Shown in pieces: positions 56,100 through 59,146 of a stretch of DNA of 59,146 nucleotides. Under the pieces are notes generated by a model. The model was not told the origin of the DNA. It saw only the letters and a list, made by a program, of their open reading frames with translations, and searched no databases. The position numbers were made by a program, and so were the translations under genes. The DNA is from Actinomycetes bacterium (lineage in GTDB: Bacteria; Actinomycetota; Aquicultoria; UBA3085; Oleimmundimicrobiaceae), in assembly GCA_030614255.1 (NCBI GenBank), contig JAUWKI010000007.1:1-59146 (forward strand). Direction: 5' to 3'. Position 1 is the stretch's first letter. Every line of letters starts with the position of its first letter.

Positions 56100-56839
56100 G
56101 ACTTGTCGTTTTGGGGGCCTCGGCTGCTTATGCCGGCCCGGATGAAGCGTGCAGTGGTTACCTTGTCGAGGATAAGAACACGAAAATTCTCCTCGATTGT
56201 GGAACGGGGGTTATAAGCAATCTTTTTAAATGGCTTGACCCCTGCAAGTTAAACGTGATGGTTGTTTCTCATTTTCATCCTGACCACTTCCTGGATATTT
56301 ACCCTCTACGTTATTATTATCAGCTTGATGCCACGATACCCAACTTTTCCTTGCGGGTTCTTGCTCCCAAAGGGGCTTTGGACTTTTTGGGTGGTATCTT
56401 ATCTGATGATTCCAAGAAGAGATTTACCGACATTTTTAACTTTGAAGATATAAATGATAAGATTGAGTATGAGTTTGGGAGTTTAAAACTTAGGTTTTGT
56501 AAGGTAAATCATCTTGAACCAACTTATGCGGTTGCGGTAATTGGTAAGAAAAAGCTTGTTTATAGTTCAGATACCGGCTATTGCGAAAGTTTAGTGGAGT
56601 TTGCGAGAGGGGCTGACACTTTTATATGTGAGGCGACTTTGCAAGAAGCTCACGCAGGGGCTCCGGTTGAGCATCTCACCGCGAAGCAGGCGGCGACAAT
56701 TGCCAAGAAAGCAGAGGTTAAAAAGCTGCTTTTGACTCACATTTGGCCTGGTTATGATAGAAAAATTTCTCTTAAGGAAGCCAAGGGAGTTTTTTCCGAG
56801 ACAGTGTTTTTAAAAGAGAACGAAGTGCATGAAATTTAA
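56096..56839 (+). CDS. Metallo-beta-lactamase-fold phosphodiesterase
   Basis: This 247-residue protein has the MBL metal motif SHFHPDHFLDI (HxHxDH) and further ligands in YSSDTGY and LTHIWPGYD. It belongs to the ribonuclease Z-like branch. The gene at the same place in Mycobacterium tuberculosis (Rv1339, between murI and rph) has been reported to act as an atypical class II cyclic AMP phosphodiesterase, so cyclic nucleotide hydrolysis is a fair guess; tRNA 3' processing is an alternative. Its ATG overlaps the queT stop. Confidence 0.85.
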   Translation: MRLVVLGASAAYAGPDEACSGYLVEDKNTKILLDCGTGVISNLFKWLDPCKLNVMVVSHFHPDHFLDIYPLRYYYQLDATIPNFSLRVLAPKGALDFLGGILSDDSKKRFTDIFNFEDINDKIEYEFGSLKLRFCKVNHLEPTYAVAVIGKKKLVYSSDTGYCESLVEFARGADTFICEATLQEAHAGAPVEHLTAKQAATIAKKAEVKKLLLTHIWPGYDRKISLKEAKGVFSETVFLKENEVHEI

Positions 56840-56919
56840 AAAAACCGGATGGAAATTTTCAAGAAACACTAAAGAGACAAGATGTTTTTAAGTAAGAACA
56901 ATTTGGGAGGCACATATAA

Positions 56920-57684
56920 TTGAAGAGAATAGACGGTAGGAAATCAAATGAATTGCGTAAGGTAAATATAACGAGAAACTATATTCCTCACGCAGAGGGC
57001 TCAGTCTTAATCGAGTTTGGTAACACCAAGGTTATTTGCACGGCTACAGTTGAAACCAACAAGGTACCGGTCTTTCTTCGCGGTAGCGGACAGGGATGGG
57101 TCACCGCGGAATATTCCATGCTTCCTCGCTCAACCACAATAAGAAGTCCTCGGGAATCGATGAGGGGCAGGGTTGGAGGAAGAACACATGAAATTCAGCG
57201 GCTTATTGGCAGGTCTCTGCGCTCAATAGTTGACCTCAATGCGCTTGGCGAACTTACTATATGGATAGATGCTGATGTGATTCAAGCTGATGGTGGCACG
57301 AGAACGGCTGCGATAACGGGTTCCTTCATAGCTCTTTTTGATGCAGTTAAATATCTTATAGAAGAGGATAAGATAGAAGAATTCCCCATCAATGATTACG
57401 TAGCCGCTATAAGTGTCGGCATTGTTGACGATGAGTCTTATCTTGATTTATGTTTTGAAGAAGATTCACATGCTCAGGTCGATATGAATGTTGTGATGAC
57501 GAGCCTTGGAGAATTCATTGAGGTTCAAGGTACTGCAGAATCTCGTCCTTTTTCACCCGATGAATTTGACGAGCTTCTAAAATTAGCAAAAAAGGGAATC
57601 AATGAACTTGTCGAGGTGCAAAAATCTGTTATAGGAAAAGATTTTGACAAATTATCCAAAAGATTGACGCCTGAAAGCAGGTAG
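56920..57684 (+). CDS. rph: Ribonuclease PH
   Basis: This 254-residue phosphorolytic exonuclease trims tRNA 3' ends. [71 protein letters not shown] and [17 protein letters not shown] (phosphate site) are all present, as is [18 protein letters not shown]. Length is standard. It starts at TTG with GGGAGG upstream. rdgB follows after one base. Confidence 0.95.
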   Translation: MKRIDGRKSNELRKVNITRNYIPHAEGSVLIEFGNTKVICTATVETNKVPVFLRGSGQGWVTAEYSMLPRSTTIRSPRESMRGRVGGRTHEIQRLIGRSLRSIVDLNALGELTIWIDADVIQADGGTRTAAITGSFIALFDAVKYLIEEDKIEEFPINDYVAAISVGIVDDESYLDLCFEEDSHAQVDMNVVMTSLGEFIEVQGTAESRPFSPDEFDELLKLAKKGINELVEVQKSVIGKDFDKLSKRLTPESR

Positions 57685-57685
57685 G

Positions 57686-58279
57686 ATGAGGGTAGTAATA
57701 GCCAGCAAGAATGAGGGCAAGATTCGCGAGATTAAAGATATTCTTAACTTAAATTTATTTGAGTTTTTAACATATAAAGATTTTGAGAAATGGCCTGAAG
57801 TTGAAGAAACGGGAAAAAGTTTCGAGGAAAATGCGATTCTTAAAGCCCAAAAATTGGCAAAGTATTTAAAGTTACCCGCTCTCGCGGATGATTCTGGTTT
57901 AGAGGTTGATGCTTTGGGTGGCGAGCCCGGTATTTATTCATCTCGTTATGCGGGAGAGAGAGCTAAAGATGAAGACAATATTTTAAAACTTCTCAAAGAG
58001 TTGGGAGAGTTTTCTCTCGACGAAAGAACGGCCCGGTTTAAATGTTGCGCCGTTTTGTTTATTCATGAAGATAAAATCTTTAAAACGGAAGGTGTTTGCG
58101 AAGGACATATAGCAGATAAGCCGCATGGCTCAAATGGTTTCGGATATGATCCTATCTTTGTCCCAAGTGGTTACAATAAAACGATGGCTGAGCTCCCAAT
58201 CGAGGTTAAAAACAAGATTAGTCATCGCGGCCAAGCTTTTAGAAGAATGAAAGAACTTTTGGAGAAAATAGAGGTTTGA
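57686..58279 (+). CDS. rdgB: XTP/dITP diphosphatase
   Basis: This 197-residue HAM1-family enzyme removes inosine and xanthosine triphosphates from the nucleotide pool. VIASKNEGKIREIKDIL at the N-terminus, SFEENAILKAQKLAKYLKLPALADDSGLEVDALGGEPGIYSSRYAG (in pieces), and GSNGFGYDPIFVPSG, with SHRGQAFRRM at the end, are diagnostic. Its ATG lies one base after the rph stop, so the two are translated together. The pairing of rph and rdgB is widespread. Confidence 0.95.
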   Translation: MRVVIASKNEGKIREIKDILNLNLFEFLTYKDFEKWPEVEETGKSFEENAILKAQKLAKYLKLPALADDSGLEVDALGGEPGIYSSRYAGERAKDEDNILKLLKELGEFSLDERTARFKCCAVLFIHEDKIFKTEGVCEGHIADKPHGSNGFGYDPIFVPSGYNKTMAELPIEVKNKISHRGQAFRRMKELLEKIEV

Positions 58280-58416
58280 TGCTTTATCAACTTATTTGGC
58301 TACACTTGTGAACTCGATTTATACCACTTTTTTTCTTTAGTTTAAATTGTTTATAATGGTATTGAGGAGTCCGTGAAAAATACTTATTGTAACTGGTTAA
58401 TTTGATGTTTTCTTAT

Positions 58417-58445
58417 TTGACGACTTAGTTTATTTTTTCTATACT
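58417..58445 (+). promoter_or_regulatory. tRNA-Pro promoter
   Basis: TTGACG (58417-58422), exactly 17 bases, TATACT (58440-58445). A GCCCCG...CGGGGC hairpin follows at about 58468-58490, before the tRNA. Positions 58280-58416 hold nothing else recognisable. Confidence 0.7.
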
Positions 58446-58522
58446 ACTACTGGTCTAATGGAAGGTGGCCCCGCAGCAGTTATACGGGGCAATAATATTC
58501 TTTGAAAACATAATAATTTTTT

Positions 58523-58600
58523 CGGGGTGTAGCGCAGCTTGGTTAGCGCGCCTGCTTTGGGAGCAGGAAGTCGGGGGTTCGAATCCCTCCACCCCGACCA
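58523..58600 (+). tRNA. tRNA-Pro (UGG)
   Basis: Begins CGGGGTGTAGCGCAG and ends CACCCCG-A-CCA with encoded CCA. The anticodon arm CCTGC-TTTGGGA-GCAGG gives anticodon TGG, and the T-arm contains GGTTCGAATCC. It has a strong promoter of its own. Confidence 0.97.
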
Positions 58601-58917
58601 GAAATACAGTTCATAGTTAGTAGTTGGTAGTTGGTAGTTGAGGGTATAGGGTAGAGCTAAATGAAAAATGGAGAGTGCCGTGCCTGCCGGCAGGCAGGAA
58701 AAACGAAAAACTATAATTAAGAATTAAAAAAGTTTTAGATACTCTTTTTAAGAATTTTATTCCATTTTAAATTTTTCTATACCGTGCCTACCGCCGTGCC
58801 TACCGCCGTGCCTACTGGCAGGCACGGTAGGCAGGTAGTTTTACATTTTTATTTTTTAGTTTTTAATTAGAATGGCTGATGGCTAATAACAAAACTATGA
58901 ACTACGAACTAATTTAT
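58601..58917 (+). repeat. Repeat block between tRNA-Pro and tRNA-His
   Basis: Contains three GTAGTTG-type words (58618-58640), CCGTGCCTGCCGGCAGGCAG (58678-58697) and a longer compound palindrome (58782-58838) made of three CCGTGCCTA units facing inverted GGCAGGCACGGTAGGCAGG. No gene. Confidence 0.75.
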
Positions 58918-58995
58918 GGTGGTTGTAGCTCAGTTGGTTAGAGCGTTGGACTGTGGCTCCAAAGGCCGGGGGTTCGAGTCCCCTCAGCCACCCCA
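58918..58995 (+). tRNA. tRNA-His (GUG)
   Basis: The acceptor arms GTGGTTG and CAGCCAC pair, an encoded extra G lies at position -1 (58918) opposite the C discriminator base, and CCA is encoded. Anticodon arm TTGGA-CTGTGGC-TCCAA gives GTG. The extra G is the expected His-tRNA identity element. Confidence 0.96.
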
Positions 58996-59146
58996 AATAG
59001 TTGTTAGTTGACAGTGGGTAGTTGTTGAAGAATGGCAGATGCCTGCCCGCCTTTGGAGGGCTTGTCCACCTCTGGCGGGGCAAATAGCTTATAGCAGATA
59101 GAAAGTTGAGAGGGTAGAGGAAAAAACCAACTAACCAATAAGTAAA
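58996..59146 (+). repeat. Repeat-bearing right edge
   Basis: GTTAGTTGACAGTGGGTAG words, then GCCTGCCCGCCTTTGGAGGG and CACCTCTGGCGGGGC fragments of the dispersed palindrome, and AACCAACTAACCAATAAG. No gene to the window end. Confidence 0.6.

Overview
The window reads as a gene-dense chromosomal segment from a low-GC, monoderm-type bacterium, most likely a deep-branching actinobacterial lineage. The evidence is gene order. polA-rpsA-coaE, rapZ-yvcK-whiA-gap-pgk-tpiA, secA-prfB-ftsE-ftsX ... smpB, and murI-(metallo-beta-lactamase fold protein)-rph-rdgB are arrangements known from Actinobacteria, and partly from Firmicutes. A Trp T-box leader, a type I-alpha glutamine synthetase and a PPi-type phosphofructokinase signature agree with this. 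Taxonomy is an inference from synteny; no 16S gene is present.

Layout. 1-11.5 kb: a T-box-controlled tryptophan operon (trpE-G-D-C-F-B-A) runs into accD-accA, then a PPi-type pfk and a class II aldolase. 11.9-13.9 kb: tRNA-Leu(CAA) and a frameshifted PAS-GGDEF gene. 14-19 kb: a nitrogen block in which glnA is divergent from an archaeal-type NrpR (DUF128) repressor gene, followed by an FMN glutamate-synthase-domain protein and ammonia-dependent NAD synthase. 19-32.6 kb: polA, rpsA, coaE, then an antiporter/CBS pair, a degenerate 3' remnant of uvrA, hisG, ccdA, an alkyltransferase, a small membrane protein, and rapZ-yvcK-whiA. 32.6-37.3 kb: gap-pgk-tpiA-gpmI. 37.9-52.4 kb: secA, prfB (programmed +1 frameshift), a PHP phosphatase, split transketolase, ftsE-ftsX-M23 peptidase-S41 peptidase, rnr, smpB and tmRNA. 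52.6-54.6 kb: a toxin-antitoxin patch (Xre-Panacea plus RelE-like toxin, then VapBC) directly beyond tmRNA. 54.7-58.3 kb: murI, a QueT-like transporter, an MBL-fold protein, rph, rdgB. 58.5-59 kb: tRNA-Pro(UGG) and tRNA-His(GUG).

How the parts fit. The nitrogen block looks like one regulon: the nrpR-glnA intergenic region carries an almost perfect 21-bp palindrome over the nrpR -10 element, and its TATCGGT core recurs at the predicted glnA start point. RNase R, SmpB and tmRNA form a trans-translation and rescue cluster. FtsEX with the adjacent coiled-coil M23 peptidase and S41 protease look like a cell-wall hydrolysis module for division. Glycolytic genes are split between a PPi-pfk/fba pair and a gap-pgk-tpiA-gpmI operon.

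Intergenic regions are unusually rich in short dispersed repeats: a CCTGCCTGCCGGCAGGCAGG palindrome family, GTCATTGCGA...GCAATCTC elements, degenerate GACTACCGACT / GGCTGATGGC words, and an ATTA-phased 10-11-bp repeat array. One palindrome variant lies in frame inside secA, and another forms a hairpin inside the T-box leader. The most interesting items are the NrpR control of nitrogen genes in a bacterium, the uvrA scar at a locus where uvrB-uvrA-uvrC would be expected, and the Panacea toxin-antitoxin pair with a clear operator beside tmRNA.
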